Assembly: GCF_000816085.1 (NCBI RefSeq)
Contig: NZ_CP008747.1
Coordinates: forward strand, 1,240,001-1,304,000
Length of the DNA: 64,000 nucleotides
Direction: 5' to 3'
DNA from: Staphylococcus hyicus
Lineage (GTDB): Bacteria > Bacillota > Bacilli > Staphylococcales > Staphylococcaceae
Below the pieces are notes generated by a model. That model did not search any database. It saw nothing but the letters and a program-made list of their open reading frames with translations, and had not been told where the DNA came from. Each line of letters begins with the position of its first letter. Position 1 is the stretch's first letter. Shown piece by piece: positions 39,531 to 49,688 of the stretch. A program made the position numbers and the translations under genes.

Positions 39531-40504
39531 ATTTTGATAGACATAGAAGATTACGCGTTTCATCAACAATGCGCTCTATAGTACGCGAAACACATTTACG
39601 TAAAGAAGATTTAATTTATCCTATCTTTGTCGTTGAAAAAGACGATGTAAAAAAAGAAATCACTTCTCTTCCCAATGTATACCAGATTAGTTTAAATCTA
39701 TTGCATGAAGAAATTAAAGAAGCATATGACTTAGGTATTCGCGCATTTATATTTTTTGGCATACCGAATAAAAAAGATGCTTGTGGAACAGGGGCATTCA
39801 TTGATGATGGTGTGATTCAAAAAGCAACACGTATTGCCAAAAAACAATATAATGATATTTTAGTGATTGCCGATACATGTTTATGTGAATATACAGATCA
39901 TGGCCACTGTGGGTTAATTGATGACCATACACATGATGTAGATAATGATAAAACATTACCACTGCTAGTTAAGACTGCTATTTCTCAAGTGAAAGCAGGC
40001 GCAGATATTATCGCTCCAAGTAACATGATGGATGGGTTTGTTGCGGAAATTCGTAAAGGTTTAGATGAAGCGGGATATCAACATATTCCGATTATGAGTT
40101 ATGGCATTAAATATGCTTCAAGTTTCTTTGGGCCATTTCGTGATGCAGCAGAATCTACACCGTCATTTGGTGATAGAAAAACGTATCAAATGGATCCAGC
40201 GAATCGCTTAGAGGCACTTCGCGAATTAGAAAGCGATCTTAAAGAAGGTGCGGATATGATGATTGTGAAACCTGCATTAAGTTATTTAGATATAATTCGA
40301 GATGTCCGAAATAATACGAACATTCCAGTAGTTGCATATAATGTGAGTGGTGAATACAGCATGACGAAAGCAGCTGCACTTAACGGTTGGATTGATGAAG
40401 AGAAAGTCGTAATGGAGCAAATGATTTCTATGAAGCGTGCAGGTGCGGATTTAATTATCACATATTTTGCGAAGGATTTATGTTATTACATTGATAAACA
40501 ATAG
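39527..40504 (+). CDS. hemB: Delta-aminolevulinic acid dehydratase (porphobilinogen synthase)
   Basis: HemB (325 aa) condenses two 5-aminolevulinate molecules. Zinc ligands are in [14 protein letters not shown] (three cysteines; zinc-dependent class). Active-site lysines are in [17 protein letters not shown] (about 197) and [12 protein letters not shown] (about 250). The start overlaps the hemD stop by 4 nt with the SD GAGAGG 11 nt upstream in hemD, so the two are translationally coupled. Confidence 0.98.
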   Translation: MNFDRHRRLRVSSTMRSIVRETHLRKEDLIYPIFVVEKDDVKKEITSLPNVYQISLNLLHEEIKEAYDLGIRAFIFFGIPNKKDACGTGAFIDDGVIQKATRIAKKQYNDILVIADTCLCEYTDHGHCGLIDDHTHDVDNDKTLPLLVKTAISQVKAGADIIAPSNMMDGFVAEIRKGLDEAGYQHIPIMSYGIKYASSFFGPFRDAAESTPSFGDRKTYQMDPANRLEALRELESDLKEGADMMIVKPALSYLDIIRDVRNNTNIPVVAYNVSGEYSMTKAAALNGWIDEEKVVMEQMISMKRAGADLIITYFAKDLCYYIDKQ

Positions 40505-40516
40505 GAGGATGTTGTC

Positions 40517-41806
40517 ATGATGCGTTATGAAAAATCAACTCAAGCATTTGAAATTGCTGAAAAATTAATGCCTGGTGGTGTGAATAGTCCAGTGCGTGCT
40601 TTTAAAGCGGTGGACACACCTCCTTTATTTATGGAACGTGGTGAGGGAAGTAAAATATACGATATCGATGGTAATGAATATATCGATTACGTTTTAAGTT
40701 GGGGCCCTCTCATTTTGGGGCATAAGAACACTAAAGTTATTGATGCAATTCACAGTGTGGTTGACCGTGGTACGAGTTTTGGTGCTTCGACGTTAGAAGA
40801 AAATAAATTAGCACAACTTGTTATAGACCGTGTGCCTTCAATTGAAAAAGTTAGAATGGTCTCTTCAGGAACTGAGGCTACACTCGACACACTAAGACTT
40901 GCGCGTGGATATACTGGTAAAAATAAAATCCTCAAATTTGAAGGGAATTATCATGGACATAGTGATTCTTTACTTATTAAAGCAGGCTCAGGCGTTGCGA
41001 CACTTGGATTACCAGACTCACCTGGTGTTCCTGAAGGTACAGCAAAAAATACGATAACTGTGCCGTATAATGATCTTGAAGCTGTGAAATATGCATTTGA
41101 CCAATTCGGAGATGATATTGCAGCGATTATTGTCGAACCTGTCGCAGGAAATATGGGTGTTGTACCACCAGTTGAAGGGTTTCTACAAGGATTAAGAAAG
41201 ATTACGCATGAAAATGACGCGCTACTAATCTTTGATGAAGTCATGACTGGATTTAGAGTGGGTTACCACTGTGCACAAGGCTATTTCAATGTAATTCCAG
41301 ATTTAACATGCTTAGGTAAAGTGATAGGCGGAGGTCTTCCTGTAGGGGCATTTGGTGGTAAAAAAGAAATTATGAATCACATTGCGCCTAGTGGAGACAT
41401 ATATCAAGCAGGTACGTTATCAGGTAACCCATTAGCGATGACTAGTGGCTATATGACCCTGAGCCAGTTAACGCCTGAAAGTTACACATATTTCAATGAG
41501 TTAGGTGACTTATTAGAGGAAGGTCTTAAAACAACTTTTGCAAAATATAATGTGCCGATTGTCGTTAATCGAGCGGGATCTATGATTGGCTTCTTTTTAA
41601 ATGAAGGTCCAGTGACTAACTTTAAACAAGCTAATGAAAGTAATTTAAAGTTATTTAGTGTTATGTATCGCGAGTTAGCAAAAGAAGGTATCTTTTTACC
41701 TCCTTCTCAATTTGAAGGTATGTTTTTATCTACTTCGCATACTAAAGCTGACATTCATAAGACAATAGAAGCCTTTGATACTGCTTTAAGTAGAATTATT
41801 AAGTAA
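40517..41806 (+). CDS. hemL: Glutamate-1-semialdehyde 2,1-aminomutase
   Basis: HemL (429 aa) is a PLP enzyme that isomerises glutamate-1-semialdehyde to 5-aminolevulinate, acting after HemA. Seen: [50 protein letters not shown], the aspartate in [14 protein letters not shown] and the PLP lysine in [19 protein letters not shown] (about 268). Two tandem ATGs occur at 40517 and 40520; the SD AGGAGG favours either. It is the last gene of the hem operon. The next 220 nt hold no supportable ORF and no clear terminator. Confidence 0.97.
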   Translation: MMRYEKSTQAFEIAEKLMPGGVNSPVRAFKAVDTPPLFMERGEGSKIYDIDGNEYIDYVLSWGPLILGHKNTKVIDAIHSVVDRGTSFGASTLEENKLAQLVIDRVPSIEKVRMVSSGTEATLDTLRLARGYTGKNKILKFEGNYHGHSDSLLIKAGSGVATLGLPDSPGVPEGTAKNTITVPYNDLEAVKYAFDQFGDDIAAIIVEPVAGNMGVVPPVEGFLQGLRKITHENDALLIFDEVMTGFRVGYHCAQGYFNVIPDLTCLGKVIGGGLPVGAFGGKKEIMNHIAPSGDIYQAGTLSGNPLAMTSGYMTLSQLTPESYTYFNELGDLLEEGLKTTFAKYNVPIVVNRAGSMIGFFLNEGPVTNFKQANESNLKLFSVMYRELAKEGIFLPPSQFEGMFLSTSHTKADIHKTIEAFDTALSRIIK

Positions 41807-42028
41807 TATTAAAAAAATTAAAGTTTATATAAATGTGTTTTAATGGTAGGTTGCCGTGGCAATAATATGATTGGTTTTTCAGTGTGTGTCACTACAATAA
41901 TACTTGTGCATCGTATGACAATGAATTTATAACACCTATAGCCAAAGCTATTGCAATGATGACGCATCGATTTACTTCTAACTACATCTAAATGGAAAAC
42001 TCACACTTTTTTATTGGCGGTGTTAATA

Positions 42029-43105
42029 ATGAAAAGCACATATTTAAGGCATAATTTTATCTTGTTTGCGCTTGCAATCGTATGTAGTTTTCTCTTATAT
42101 TTTCTTAATATCATGCTACCATGGATGTTTGGTCCTATCATTGCAAGCATTATTTCAGTTCGACTTCTAAAACTTAATGTAAAATGGCCGTGGATTTTAA
42201 GTGAACTAGGCTTAATTATATTAGGCGTTCAAATCGGCAGTGCGTTTACTTCTAAAGTCATCAATGATATTAAATATGATTGGTTTTCAATTATTTTAGT
42301 GACGTTTCTCCTTTTATTTTTAGCTTTGGTTGTTTCAATTGGTTTCAAAAAAATTGCGAAAGTAAATACGGAAACAGCGTTGCTTAGTGTTATACCCGGC
42401 GCTTTAAGTCAAATGCTTGTCATGGCTGATGAGAATAAAAAGGCAGATATTTTAGTGGTGAGTTTGACACAAACATCACGCATTATTTTTGTTGTGATTT
42501 TAGTACCTCTTATCTCTTTCTTTTTTAAACATGAGCCGTCAAGGGCAAGTGAACACAATGAACGCCTTACTGAAGTACTCAACATAGAGGATTTGCTCAT
42601 TCTTATTGCGGGCATTGCAATTGTGTATTTTTTAATGAAATGGATAAAATTCCCGACTAAAATGTTATTGGCACCAATCGTTGTGTTAATCATTTGGAAT
42701 ATATCTACTGGTCGAGCGTTTACTGTAGATTATCCAATCATTGCAATGGCGCAAATGATGTATATGATACGTATTGGCATACAAATTTCGCATTTGATTG
42801 ATCGCTTAAAAGGAAGAGTGGCCGTCGCAGTTGCCTATCAAAATATATGTTTGATTTTAGGTGCATTTTTGATGGTTTTAGCAATAAAATCATTTAATAG
42901 CGCATCCATTAATGAACTGTTTTTAAGTGCAGCACCAGGGGGTATGAGCCAGATCGTGTTAATTGCCTTAGAAACAGGTGGTGACGTCGCAATGATATCG
43001 AGTTATCATATCTTTAGAATATTTTTTATTCTATTCATAATTGCGCCACTCATTCATTATTATTTGGAATATCGGTTGAAAGATAAGACAGAAAATCAAA
43101 ATTAA
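42029..43105 (+). CDS. AbrB-family (AidB regulator-like) integral membrane protein
   Basis: The 358-residue protein has about ten hydrophobic helices and a visible internal duplication: VIPGALSQMLVMA (about 121-133) and AAPGGMSQIVLIA (about 300-312) are the same motif in each half, as is WMFGPIIASI near residue 30. This matches the duplicated AbrB/putative transporter family often mislabelled as ammonia monooxygenase or as a transcription factor; it is unrelated to Bacillus AbrB. Substrate unknown. The start ATG 42029 follows GGCGGTG by 6 nt; an in-frame TTG at 42014 precedes that SD. It ends convergent with tag. Confidence 0.8.
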   Translation: MKSTYLRHNFILFALAIVCSFLLYFLNIMLPWMFGPIIASIISVRLLKLNVKWPWILSELGLIILGVQIGSAFTSKVINDIKYDWFSIILVTFLLLFLALVVSIGFKKIAKVNTETALLSVIPGALSQMLVMADENKKADILVVSLTQTSRIIFVVILVPLISFFFKHEPSRASEHNERLTEVLNIEDLLILIAGIAIVYFLMKWIKFPTKMLLAPIVVLIIWNISTGRAFTVDYPIIAMAQMMYMIRIGIQISHLIDRLKGRVAVAVAYQNICLILGAFLMVLAIKSFNSASINELFLSAAPGGMSQIVLIALETGGDVAMISSYHIFRIFFILFIIAPLIHYYLEYRLKDKTENQN

Positions 43106-43110
43106 TATAG

Positions 43111-43160
43111 AAGCAGTATATAGATTGGCTATGAGATGGCAATGCTATTTACTGCTTTAT
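43111..43160. terminator. Bidirectional terminator between the AbrB-like gene and tag
   Basis: AAGCAGTATATAG (43111-43123) pairs with CTATTTACTGCTT (43145-43157) over 13 bp with one mismatch. AT-rich flanks on both sides suit termination from both convergent genes. Confidence 0.65.
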
Positions 43161-43164
43161 TGAT

Positions 43165-43716
43165 TTATGTTCTATAAGGGCAATCAATGAGGTGGCTATT
43201 ATACATGCCACAAGCCTCCATAAAAGAAAATATGGTGACAGGACCGATAAACTTAAAGCCAAATTGTTTTAAATCATGTGTGAGTTTTCTAGCGGTTGCA
43301 TTTACAGTTATCCGTTCATCTGGATTCTGATACTTGAAATCAATAGGTGTATGATTAACATAAGACCATATAAAATCACTGAAAGACCCATATTGTTGTT
43401 CAATTTGGATAAATTCTTTTGCTTGCGCGATGATGGCTTCCAATTTTTTTCTATGATGAATGATATTAGGAAAGGTCATGAGCGCATCGACATCACTTTC
43501 GGTCATTTTTGCTATTTTGTAAGGATCAAATTGATAAAATGCTTGTTGATATGCTTCTTTTTTCTTTAAAATGGTAAGCCAAGAGAGGCCGGCATGTTGC
43601 GATTCTAATGCTAAAAGTTCAAATAATGCTTGACTATCATACATAGGTTTGCCCCAAACTCGATTATGGTATGCGATATAGTCAGGGTCTTTGGTACCGA
43701 ATGCGCATCGATTCAT
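43165..43716 (-). CDS. tag: DNA-3-methyladenine glycosylase I
   Basis: Tag (183 aa) removes 3-methyladenine from DNA. The zinc site is visible as C4 and H17 in MNRCAFGTKDPDYIAYHN and a C-terminal H and C in MYNSHLIDCPY. The active-site glutamate lies in LLALESQHAGLSWLTIL (about 38). The start is at 43716: the SD GGAGT is 8 nt upstream on the minus strand. An upstream in-frame ATG (43743) would put the SD inside the gene. It is divergent from valS and one of only two minus-strand genes in the window. Confidence 0.95.
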   Translation of the reverse strand: MNRCAFGTKDPDYIAYHNRVWGKPMYDSQALFELLALESQHAGLSWLTILKKKEAYQQAFYQFDPYKIAKMTESDVDALMTFPNIIHHRKKLEAIIAQAKEFIQIEQQYGSFSDFIWSYVNHTPIDFKYQNPDERITVNATARKLTHDLKQFGFKFIGPVTIFSFMEACGMYNSHLIDCPYRT

Positions 43717-43733
43717 AAAAATCACTCCAATTA

Positions 43734-43762
43734 TTGACTTCATAATGATTTCAGTATACTAT
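43734..43762 (+). promoter_or_regulatory. valS promoter
   Basis: TTGACT (43734-43739), 17 nt, TACTAT (43757-43762), in the 5' flank of the divergent tag gene. Neighbouring AT-rich hexamers (TATACT 43755, TATAAA 43760) leave the exact -10 uncertain. Confidence 0.55.
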
Positions 43763-43771
43763 AAATATGAA

Positions 43772-44008
43772 TTAAATATTAGTTTGGGAAGAGTAGGTAA
43801 GTCGCTTTTTTAAGAGAGTGCATGGTGCTGTGAATGCATAAAAGTCTTATTGAAGGTAGCCCACTTGAACTTTAACTGAACTGATTGAGTAAGTTAAAGC
43901 GTCTCATGAGCGTTAATCATTAGAGTGCAATAGTGTGAACTATTGAAAATAGGTGGTACCACGGAACATCCGTCCTATATTAGGACAGATGTTCTTTTTT
44001 ATTTTTTA
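43772..44008 (+). promoter_or_regulatory. T-box riboswitch (valyl-tRNA sensing) of valS
   Basis: The T-box sequence AGGTGGTACCACGG is at 43951-43964. Stem I begins near AAGAGAGTGCATGG (from 43812); on its 3' strand TGAAGGTAGC places GTA (43856-43858) in the specifier loop, a valine codon, matching the downstream gene. A terminator follows at once. Uncharged tRNA-Val should stabilise the antiterminator. Confidence 0.93.
43964..44008 (+). terminator. Regulated terminator of the valS T-box
   Basis: GAACATCCGTCCT / AGGACAGATGTTC makes a 13-bp stem with one mismatch and a 4-nt loop, followed by TTTTTTATTTTTT. Its 5' arm overlaps the end of the T-box sequence. Confidence 0.9.
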
Positions 44009-44024
44009 CGGAGGGATTAAAATT

Positions 44025-46655
44025 ATGGAAATGCAACCTAAATATCATCCGCAAGAAGTTGAAGCGGGACGTTATCAAAAGTGGTTAGATCAATCACTTT
44101 TCAAACCTACAGGAGATGAAACAAAACCCACATATACGATTGTTATTCCACCACCAAACGTGACAGGTAAGTTACACCTGGGTCATGCTTGGGATACGAC
44201 GTTACAAGATATTTTAACACGCATGAAACGTATGCAAGGATATGACACATTGTACTTGCCAGGAATGGATCACGCTGGTATAGCTACACAAGCGAAAGTC
44301 GAAGCAAAAATGAAGGAAGAAGGTATTTCTCGTCATGATATCGGTCGAGAGAAATTTCTTGAAAAAGCTTGGGATTGGAAAGAGGAATATGCAGATTTTA
44401 TTCGACAACAATGGGCGAAACTTGGCTTAGGGCTAGATTATTCACGTGAACGATTTACATTAGATGAAGGATTAAGTAAAGCTGTTCGTAAAGTCTTCGT
44501 TGATATGTACAATAAAGGTTTAATTTATCGTGGAGAGCGTATCATTAACTGGGACCCAGAAGCACGCACTGCACTATCTGATATTGAAGTTGTGCATGAG
44601 GATGTTAATGGTAAATTTTATCATTTTAAATATCCATTTGTTGATGGTGATGGGTATATTGAAATTGCAACAACACGTCCTGAAACAATGTTAGGTGATA
44701 CTGCAATTGTAGTGAATCCTGAAGATGAACGCTACAAAGCTATAATTGGTAAAAAAGTCATCTTGCCACGTGTAGGTCGTGAATTACCTATTATCGCAGA
44801 CAGTTATGTCGATAAAGACTTTGGTAGTGGTGCAATGAAAGTGACGCCTGCACATGATCCAAACGATTTTGAAATTGGAAATCGTCATGAATTAGAACGT
44901 ATTGTCGTTATGGACGAATCCGGTCATATGAATGACAATGCAGGAGAATATGCGGGACTTGAACGCTTTGAATGTCGAAAAAAACTTGTATCAGATTTAG
45001 AAGCAGAAGGGCTTGTCATTAAAATTGAAGATCATGTGCATTCTGTAGGCCATTCTGAACGTACAGGAGCGGTCGTTGAACCTTATCTATCAACACAATG
45101 GTTTGTTAAAATGGCACCTTTGGCACAACAAGCATTAGATAATCAAAAAGGCGATGGCCGAATTGAATTTGTACCAGCCCGTTTTGAAAAAACTTTTAAT
45201 CGATGGATGGAAGAAATTAGAGATTGGACAATTTCTCGCCAATTATGGTGGGGGCACCAAATTCCAGCCTGGTACCATAATGAAACAGGTGAGATTTATG
45301 TTGGTGAACAAGCACCAGAAGATGTCGAAAATTGGACACAAGATGAGGATGTTTTAGATACATGGTTCTCAAGTGCATTATGGCCATTTTCAACATTAGG
45401 TTGGCCAGAAGAAGATGCGAAAGACTTGAAACGATACTATCCAACAAATGTGCTGGTGACAGGATATGACATTATTTTCTTCTGGGTTGCACGGATGATT
45501 TTCCAAGGTTTAGAGTTTACAGGTCAAAAACCATTCGACGATGTATTATTACATGGTTTAGTCCGTGCTGAAGATGGCAGAAAAATGAGTAAGTCACTTG
45601 GTAACGGTGTCGATCCAATGGATGTTATTGACGAGTATGGTGCAGATAGTTTGAGATATTTCTTAGCTACAGGTTCTTCTCCAGGTCACGATTTACGTTA
45701 TTCAACAGAAAAAGTAGAATCTGTTTGGAATTTTATTAATAAAATTTGGAATGCAGCCCGTTTTAGTTTAATGAATATCGGGGACAATTTTAAATTTGAA
45801 GATATTGATTTATCTCAGGACCTATCTGTAGCGGATCAATGGATTCTTACGCGTTTAAACGAAACAATTGAAACTGTAACGCAATTGAGTGATAAATACG
45901 AATTTGGTGAAGTAGGTCGAGTGCTATACAACTTTATTTGGGATGAATTCTGTGACTGGTATATTGAAATGAGTAAAATACCAATGAACAGCGACGATGA
46001 AAACCAAAAGAATGTGACGCGATCAGTTCTTAGTTACACGCTTGACCGTATGATGCGATTACTTCATCCATTTATGCCATTTGTGACTGAACATATTTGG
46101 CAAAACCTTCCGCATAAAGGGGAGTCTATAGTTACGACTGAATGGCCAACAGTTAATAGCGCGTTGATATTTACAGAAAGTAAGCAAGTAATGCAACAAC
46201 TTGTTGAAATAATTAAATCAGTGCGTCAATCACGTTTAGAGGTTAATACGCCATTATCTAAAGCGATTCCAATTAAAGTTCAAGCTAAAAATGAGGCGAT
46301 AAAAGCGTTGTTGATTGAAAACCAACATTATTTAGAACGTTTTTGTAACCCAAGTGAATTAGATATTAGTACAAATATTACAATTCCTGAAAAAGCGATG
46401 ACGTCTGTCGTAAGTGCGGGTGAAGTCATTCTGCCTTTAGAAGGTTTAATTGATATGGAAAAAGAAATCGCTAGGCTTGAAAAAGAACTTGAAAAATGGC
46501 AAAAAGAATTGGACCGTGTAAATAAAAAATTAGCAAATGAGAACTTTGTGAAAAAAGCACCAGAAAAAGTCATTAATGAAGAACGTGCTAAAAAAGCACA
46601 ATATCAAGAAAAATTCGACGGTGTTCAATCTAGAATCGAACAACTAAAGGCTTAG
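44025..46655 (+). CDS. valS: Valyl-tRNA synthetase
   Basis: ValS (876 aa) charges tRNA-Val. Class I signatures: HIGH-type [16 protein letters not shown] (about 43-58) and KMSKS in [11 protein letters not shown] (about 525). The CP1 editing domain contains [13 protein letters not shown], and the C-terminal 65 residues are the ValS coiled coil ([20 protein letters not shown]). The open frame reaches back into the T-box (43953), but GGAGGG near 44010 sets the ATG at 44025. folC follows 11 nt later. Confidence 0.98.
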   Translation: MEMQPKYHPQEVEAGRYQKWLDQSLFKPTGDETKPTYTIVIPPPNVTGKLHLGHAWDTTLQDILTRMKRMQGYDTLYLPGMDHAGIATQAKVEAKMKEEGISRHDIGREKFLEKAWDWKEEYADFIRQQWAKLGLGLDYSRERFTLDEGLSKAVRKVFVDMYNKGLIYRGERIINWDPEARTALSDIEVVHEDVNGKFYHFKYPFVDGDGYIEIATTRPETMLGDTAIVVNPEDERYKAIIGKKVILPRVGRELPIIADSYVDKDFGSGAMKVTPAHDPNDFEIGNRHELERIVVMDESGHMNDNAGEYAGLERFECRKKLVSDLEAEGLVIKIEDHVHSVGHSERTGAVVEPYLSTQWFVKMAPLAQQALDNQKGDGRIEFVPARFEKTFNRWMEEIRDWTISRQLWWGHQIPAWYHNETGEIYVGEQAPEDVENWTQDEDVLDTWFSSALWPFSTLGWPEEDAKDLKRYYPTNVLVTGYDIIFFWVARMIFQGLEFTGQKPFDDVLLHGLVRAEDGRKMSKSLGNGVDPMDVIDEYGADSLRYFLATGSSPGHDLRYSTEKVESVWNFINKIWNAARFSLMNIGDNFKFEDIDLSQDLSVADQWILTRLNETIETVTQLSDKYEFGEVGRVLYNFIWDEFCDWYIEMSKIPMNSDDENQKNVTRSVLSYTLDRMMRLLHPFMPFVTEHIWQNLPHKGESIVTTEWPTVNSALIFTESKQVMQQLVEIIKSVRQSRLEVNTPLSKAIPIKVQAKNEAIKALLIENQHYLERFCNPSELDISTNITIPEKAMTSVVSAGEVILPLEGLIDMEKEIARLEKELEKWQKELDRVNKKLANENFVKKAPEKVINEERAKKAQYQEKFDGVQSRIEQLKA

Positions 46656-46666
46656 GAGTTTAAAGT

Positions 46667-47929
46667 ATGAATTATCTAGATAGTTTATATTGGATACATG
46701 AACGGACTAAATTCGGCATTAAACCTGGTGTCAAGCGTATGGAATGGATGTTGGATCGTTTAAATCATCCAGAACGTCATATTAAAGCTATCCACGTCGG
46801 AGGAACCAATGGAAAGGGCTCCACTGTAGCATATCTTCGTACAGCTCTTGTTAATAATGACTATCAAGTCGGTACATTTACGTCACCCTATATTGAAACG
46901 TTTAATGAACGTATAAGTTTGAATGGGGAACCGATTTCTAACGAGGCAATTGTAGACCTAGTGTCACGTGTAAAACCTGTCAGTGAAGCTATGGAACAAG
47001 AAACAGATTTAGGTGTAGCTACAGAGTTTGAGATTATTACTACGATGATGTATCTCTACTTTGGCGAACTACATCCAGTGGATTTTGTGATCGTCGAAGC
47101 AGGATTAGGTGTGAAAAATGATTCAACAAATGTGATACAACCAATCATTAGTATTTTGACAAGCATCGGACTTGATCATACGGATATATTAGGACATTCT
47201 TATTTAGATATTGCCAAAGATAAAGGTGCGATCATTAAACCCAATACGCCAATCGTGTATGCGGTAAAGAACGAAGAGGCATTAAAATATTTAAGACAAT
47301 TAGCTATTGATTTAAATGCACCTTCGATGGAATATGATCGAGACATTTTAGTTGTATCTGAAGCAGATGAATTTACGTACCGATACAAAGATTATGAGAT
47401 GGAAAATATTGCATTAACAATGTTAGGTGAACATCAGAAAGAAAATGCTGCTCTGGCGATAACGACACTTATCGAGCTATATGAACAACAAGTCATAGAT
47501 ATTGACTTTAATAAGATGATTCAAGGGATTGAAAGTGTTCAATGGAAAGGGCGTATAGAAAAGGTCAATGAATCGCCATTAATTATTATTGACGGCGCTC
47601 ATAATAAAGAAAGTGTGGATGCTCTTGTTGACACCATTGGACGCTATTATGGTTTGGACAAAGTAGATATTCTCTTTTCAGCAATTAAAGGTAAGCCTAT
47701 TTCCAATATGTTAACGGCTTTTAATACAATTGCAAATCATTTTTACGTTACAGGGTTTGAATTTCCTAAGGCGCTGCCTAAACAAACACTTTATGATGAA
47801 GTGGATTTTGAAGACAAGACGTTAATTGATGATTATGTTAATTTTATTAAAAATTATCAAGGTGACGCCTTGTTAATTACCGGAAGTTTATATTTTATTA
47901 GTGAAGTAAAATCTAAAATGGGATATTAA
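46667..47929 (+). CDS. folC: Folylpolyglutamate synthase / dihydrofolate synthase
   Basis: FolC (420 aa) adds glutamate to folates and joins dihydropteroate to glutamate. It is a Mur-ligase-like ATPase: P-loop HVGGTNGKGSTVAYL (about 40), TSPYIETFNERI (folate loop), VEAGLG metal site and IIDGAHNKESVDAL at the start of the C-terminal domain. SD GGAG is about 8 nt before the ATG. It is co-transcribed with valS, as in other Bacillales, and closed by a terminator. Confidence 0.96.
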   Translation: MNYLDSLYWIHERTKFGIKPGVKRMEWMLDRLNHPERHIKAIHVGGTNGKGSTVAYLRTALVNNDYQVGTFTSPYIETFNERISLNGEPISNEAIVDLVSRVKPVSEAMEQETDLGVATEFEIITTMMYLYFGELHPVDFVIVEAGLGVKNDSTNVIQPIISILTSIGLDHTDILGHSYLDIAKDKGAIIKPNTPIVYAVKNEEALKYLRQLAIDLNAPSMEYDRDILVVSEADEFTYRYKDYEMENIALTMLGEHQKENAALAITTLIELYEQQVIDIDFNKMIQGIESVQWKGRIEKVNESPLIIIDGAHNKESVDALVDTIGRYYGLDKVDILFSAIKGKPISNMLTAFNTIANHFYVTGFEFPKALPKQTLYDEVDFEDKTLIDDYVNFIKNYQGDALLITGSLYFISEVKSKMGY

Positions 47930-47945
47930 AATACAGTTTTATAGC

Positions 47946-48003
47946 AACGTGCTTAAACTTTGGAAGATTTTTACCATTCTTCAATCGTTTAAGCACGTTT
48001 TTT
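47946..48003 (+). terminator. Terminator after folC
   Basis: AACGTGCTTAAAC / GTTTAAGCACGTT is a perfect 13-bp stem; the interior GAAGA / TTCTTC extends the structure. TTTTTT follows. Confidence 0.9.
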
Positions 48004-48097
48004 CAATTTATAATGTAATAAAATCTTGAAATGATGCGCAATTGCAATTTATATTTCTACTTGTACCTCATGTATACTGAGATTAAAGGAGGTCATC

Positions 48098-48811
48098 ATG
48101 ATTGTACAGTGTTATTTAGGTAGCTTTGTAATGAGTTTTCTTCTGTATGTATCTCAATGTCAATTACGTCAATGGACAACGTTATTGTCACGGTCTAGAT
48201 GTGAGAATTGTCAATCAACTTTGACGTGGTGGATGCTGGTGCCGATATTCAGTTATATTATTTTAAAGGGGAGATGTTATAAATGTCGTATTAAAATTCC
48301 AAAATATTTATTTATAGGCGAATGTTTAGGTGCGATTATGAGCTATTTGATTTTAAAGCTCAACTTTCAAATTGAGTATGTATATCTATTTCTAATAAGT
48401 TTCATTCTATTGACTATCAGTCTTATCGATATACAAAATTATATTGTACCGAATCGTTTGTTATTGTTATTAGTAGTTTTAATTGCATTTTTGCGTCCAA
48501 CGCACATAACAATTTCTATTTTAACGTGTTTATGTATCAGTGTACTTTTACTTATTGGTTTCACATTTCCTAGTTTAATCGGTTTTGGCGATATTAAACT
48601 ATTGATTATTTTATTTTGTATCTTACCAGTTCCATTTGTTCTATATGTCATTTGGTTTACCTTCCCCATAGCAGCAATCTTATACCCATTTTATGTATCT
48701 TTGTTATCTTCTAAAAAATATATTCCACTAGTTCCATTTATTACCCTTTCTTTTTTTATTGTCGCTTATTATTATCCAATGTTAAATGTTTGGTTCGGAG
48801 GTGTACGATGA
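48098..48811 (+). CDS. comC: Type IV prepilin peptidase ComC (A24 family)
   Basis: The 237-residue membrane protease cleaves and may methylate prepilins such as ComGC. The cytoplasmic zinc-type CxxC pair is present twice (RCENC and RCYKC, about 41 and 65). The two catalytic aspartates are in SLIDIQNYIVPNR (about 110) and the GxGD motif of IGFGDIKLL (about 165). Seven to eight hydrophobic helices. SD AAAGGAGG precedes ATG. It is away from the comG pilin genes and adjoins folC, as in Bacillus. Its stop overlaps radC by 4 nt. Confidence 0.93.
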   Translation: MIVQCYLGSFVMSFLLYVSQCQLRQWTTLLSRSRCENCQSTLTWWMLVPIFSYIILKGRCYKCRIKIPKYLFIGECLGAIMSYLILKLNFQIEYVYLFLISFILLTISLIDIQNYIVPNRLLLLLVVLIAFLRPTHITISILTCLCISVLLLIGFTFPSLIGFGDIKLLIILFCILPVPFVLYVIWFTFPIAAILYPFYVSLLSSKKYIPLVPFITLSFFIVAYYYPMLNVWFGGVR

Positions 48812-49491
48812 CTAGAATTAAAGACTTATCTCCTGATGAAATGCCTAAAGAACGCTTAATACAGTCAGGGGCTCAAGCGCTATCGAACACGGAATTACTT
48901 GCTATTTTAATCAATACAGGGAGCAAGGGACGATCAAGTTTAGATATTGCGTCCACGTTGTTAGCAGATTGTAAAACATTGAAAACCTTACAAGACATTT
49001 CTTTCCATGAATTAATTACTTTTGAGGGGATAGGAATAAGTAAGAGTACAACGTTATTAGCGGCGTTTGAGTTGGCGCGTCGTCTAAATTATAAAATCGA
49101 CAAAAATACATCTCAAATGATAAAGCATCCCGACCAAATTGCGGATATTTTATATCCACAACTCCAATTTGAAAATCAGGAAAATTTTATCGTCTTCATA
49201 TTAAACACCAAACATCAAATTATTCACCAAGAAATATTATTTAAAGGTACTTTGAATAGCGCAATTATACATCCTAGAGAAGTTTTTAAAATTGCACTTA
49301 AATATTCTGCGCACGCCATTATTGTTGCACATAATCATCCTTCAGGAGACCCTACGCCATCTCCTGCAGATATTGACACAACAGTTCGTTTAGCGGCATG
49401 CGGAGAAACAATGGGAATCCAACTTCTAGACCATATTGTTATTGGCCATCAATGTTATGAATGTGTTGATATTACTCAAAATAAAAAATAA
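48808..49491 (+). CDS. radC: RadC family JAB-domain protein
   Basis: The 227-residue protein has an N-terminal HhH-like region (ELLAILINTG, then ITFEGIGISKSTTLLAAFEL) and a C-terminal JAB/MPN metalloprotease-like domain with the signature HNHPSGDPTPSPADID (about 175). Despite the name its role in repair is unproven. ATG 48808 overlaps the comC stop (ATGA), with SD GGAGGTG at 48797-48803. The reading frame extends upstream to a GTG at 48790 with no SD. Confidence 0.95.
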   Translation: MTRIKDLSPDEMPKERLIQSGAQALSNTELLAILINTGSKGRSSLDIASTLLADCKTLKTLQDISFHELITFEGIGISKSTTLLAAFELARRLNYKIDKNTSQMIKHPDQIADILYPQLQFENQENFIVFILNTKHQIIHQEILFKGTLNSAIIHPREVFKIALKYSAHAIIVAHNHPSGDPTPSPADIDTTVRLAACGETMGIQLLDHIVIGHQCYECVDITQNKK

Positions 49492-49524
49492 ACGCTATAC
49501 GCAAAAGATACGCATAACGTTTTA
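49491..49524. terminator. Bidirectional hairpin between radC and the minus-strand small gene
   Basis: AACGCTATACG (49491-49501) pairs with CGCATAACGTT (49511-49521) with two mismatches and a 9-nt loop. The right side continues TTTTACATT. It separates two convergent genes and overlaps the radC stop. Confidence 0.6.
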
Positions 49525-49526
49525 CA

Positions 49527-49688
49527 TTAAAGTTGAAAATTTTCGGCAAGCAACATGAATAATTTATAACATAAGTAAATGATTAAAACAAATATTCCGG
49601 CTTTAATCAAAAATCTAATGATTGTGATACTTACTCTAAATAGCAACACGATTAACAATATAATTAAAAAAATTGAAAGTATGCTCAA
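49527..49688 (-). CDS. Small two-helix membrane protein (53 aa), function unknown
   Basis: A 53-codon frame on the minus strand starts at TTG (49688) behind a strong SD, GGAAAGGAGTGAG, about 9 nt upstream on that strand. The peptide has two hydrophobic stretches (about 3-17, SILSIFLIILLIVLL, and 30-47, AGIFVLIIYLCYKLFMLL) joined by an R/K-containing loop, then a short tail AENFQL. It is convergent with radC. The protein is not one I recognise; the SD, hydrophobic periodicity and stop just at the hairpin argue that it is real. It could be a membrane-complex subunit or a regulator or stress peptide. Confidence 0.65.
   Translation of the reverse strand: MSILSIFLIILLIVLLFRVSITIIRFLIKAGIFVLIIYLCYKLFMLLAENFQL

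Noticed and set aside
41843..41932. 29-codon frame between hemL and the AbrB-like gene
   Set aside because: No SD, cysteine-rich random-looking composition and no hairpin or promoter support.
43276..43569. Plus-strand 97-codon frame opposite tag
   Set aside because: It is the antisense shadow of tag, which has clear zinc-site and catalytic residues and a good SD.
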